Source: Gemmatimonadota bacterium | Lineage (GTDB): Bacteria > Gemmatimonadota > Gemmatimonadetes > Palauibacterales > Palauibacteraceae | Length of the DNA: 6,846 nt | Assembly (NCBI GenBank): GCA_013042495.1 | Contig: JABDQB010000092.1 | Coordinates: forward strand, 1-6,846 | Reading direction: 5' to 3' | Shown here: positions 6,048-6,846 of the stretch, one piece after another | Position numbering within the stretch: the stretch's first letter is position 1 | Layout: each line of letters begins with the position of its first letter | Notes under the pieces: generated by a model | What the model was told of the DNA's origin: nothing | What the model saw: only the letters and a program-made list of their open reading frames with translations | Database searches by the model: none | Translations under genes and position numbers: made by a program

Positions 6048-6846
6048 TCAGAATGCAGCCTCGCCGTTCCACTCGATCACTGCCCCGCCGCTCGTATATC
6101 CGCCGCCCACCGCCGTCAGCACGATGTTGGCCTTCTTGGGAAGCGGGCCATGGATCCCCCTGAGGGCCTCGTCGAGGGCGATCGGAACCGTGGACGCCGA
6201 CACGTTCCCGTATGTTTCGATGACGTCTATCACCCGGCCTTTCGGAAGCTTCAGCGCCTTCTCGATCCCGACGGTGATCCGTTTGTTGGCCTGGTGCGGG
6301 ATTACGACGTCCACGTCCGGCCAGTCCAGATCCGTTCGCTCCAGGGCGCGTTCCGCGACGGCGACCATCGTCTTGATCGCGTTCCTGAGCACGTTGGGCC
6401 CTCCGCCCATACTCAGCTTCGGGACCTCGTCACCGGGCTTCATCACCGCCTGACCGGTGAGATTCAGGTGTTTGGGTGAGTAGTCGGCCGTCGTGTACGG
6501 CGCGGCCAGCAGGCGGCCCTGTCCCGCCTCCGAAGTGAGCACGACCGCTCCCGCCCCGTCGCCGAACAGGACGGCTGTCTTCGGATCGGAGTAGTCCGTG
6601 ATGCCCGTCAGGTAGTCGCCCGAGACGACCAGGACGTTACGTGCGGCGCCCGCGACGACGAAAGCATGCCCCGCGGCCAGGGCGTAGAGAAACCCGGCAC
6701 ACGCGGCGTTGAGAACGAAACCCGGCGTCGTGGGAATGCCGAGCATGTCCGCGACGGTACATGCCGCGTTCGGCACGATCTCACGCTCGGTCAGGCACGC
6801 GACGATAACGAGGTCCACGTCCGTTGGCTGCATACCGGCGTCGGCC
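6048..6846 (-). CDS. fabH: 3-oxoacyl-ACP synthase III (KAS III, FabH type), 5' end outside window
   Basis: KAS III condenses an acyl-CoA, usually acetyl-CoA, with malonyl-ACP to begin fatty-acid chains in the cytoplasm. The visible 265 residues or so have the thiolase-fold triad: Cys in NAACAGFLYAL (codon 6701-6699), His in IPHQANKRI (codon 6296-6294), and Asn in YGNVSAS (codon 6206-6204). LFGDGAGAVVL and the C-terminal GGGYTSGGAVIEW are also family blocks. An in-frame ATG at 6833-6831 is not taken as the start: the frame stays open to the window edge (ADAG), MQPTDVDLVIVAC fits the internal AGL.P.DID.IIVA block of KAS III, and about 60 N-terminal residues are otherwise missing, including the usual CoA-contacting Arg/Trp region. 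The position before LNAAC is Val where Asp is common (FDxNAAC). The gene converges on the propeller gene with 13 bases between stops. A KAS III-like enzyme of specialised metabolism is possible, because the genes upstream of it are not visible. Confidence 0.9.
   Translation of the reverse strand, partial: ADAGMQPTDVDLVIVACLTEREIVPNAACTVADMLGIPTTPGFVLNAACAGFLYALAAGHAFVVAGAARNVLVVSGDYLTGITDYSDPKTAVLFGDGAGAVVLTSEAGQGRLLAAPYTTADYSPKHLNLTGQAVMKPGDEVPKLSMGGGPNVLRNAIKTMVAVAERALERTDLDWPDVDVVIPHQANKRITVGIEKALKLPKGRVIDVIETYGNVSASTVPIALDEALRGIHGPLPKKANIVLTAVGGGYTSGGAVIEWNGEAAF

Noticed and set aside
6831..6833. ATG as the true start of the KAS III gene
   Set aside because: Sequence after it matches the interior of KAS III, the frame stays open to the window edge, and about 60 N-terminal residues would be missing.
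1..6846. Mobile element, CRISPR, tRNA, phage or defence island
   Set aside because: No transposase, integrase, direct-repeat array or terminal inverted repeats seen. Genes are tightly packed, share similar codon use and belong to housekeeping or cofactor families.

Overview
The window is a compact, high-GC stretch from a Gram-negative bacterium. It encodes an outer-membrane beta-barrel with a C-terminal Phe and a periplasmic PBP4-type peptidase with a signal peptide. The phylum cannot be fixed from the sequence. The codon bias and gene content would suit Gemmatimonadota or a similar lineage, but that is a weak guess.

Layout, left to right: (1) the 3' part of an outer-membrane barrel gene (2-649, +); (2) after a 16-base gap, five same-strand genes run from 666 to 6034: an fdhD-like gene, mobA, a dacB-type D-Ala-D-Ala carboxypeptidase, moeA, and a BNR/Asp-box beta-propeller. 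All four internal junctions are 4-base stop/start overlaps (ATGA, ATGA, ATGA, GTGA), so this is almost certainly one translationally coupled operon; (3) a convergent KAS III (FabH-type) gene on the minus strand (6048-6846) whose 5' end lies beyond the window. No non-coding stretch exceeds 16 bases, and I see no tRNA, rRNA, CRISPR, insertion sequence or riboswitch.

The operon holds the late steps of molybdenum (or tungsten) cofactor maturation: metal insertion (MoeA), GMP attachment (MobA) and cofactor sulfuration/delivery (FdhD). The early steps (MoaA, MoaC, MoaD, MoaE) and the client enzyme are not here. Such a set normally serves a formate dehydrogenase or another DMSO-reductase-family enzyme encoded elsewhere.

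Most unusual points: the FdhD homologue has no CxxC sulfur-relay motif; MoeA carries substitutions at several normally conserved active-site positions; a cell-wall peptidase with the strongest ribosome binding site of the operon sits between mobA and moeA; and a probably cytoplasmic, non-sialidase propeller of about seven blades is coupled to moeA. Together these make a candidate divergent cofactor-maturation unit. The individual families are known, and the novelty of the unit is inference.
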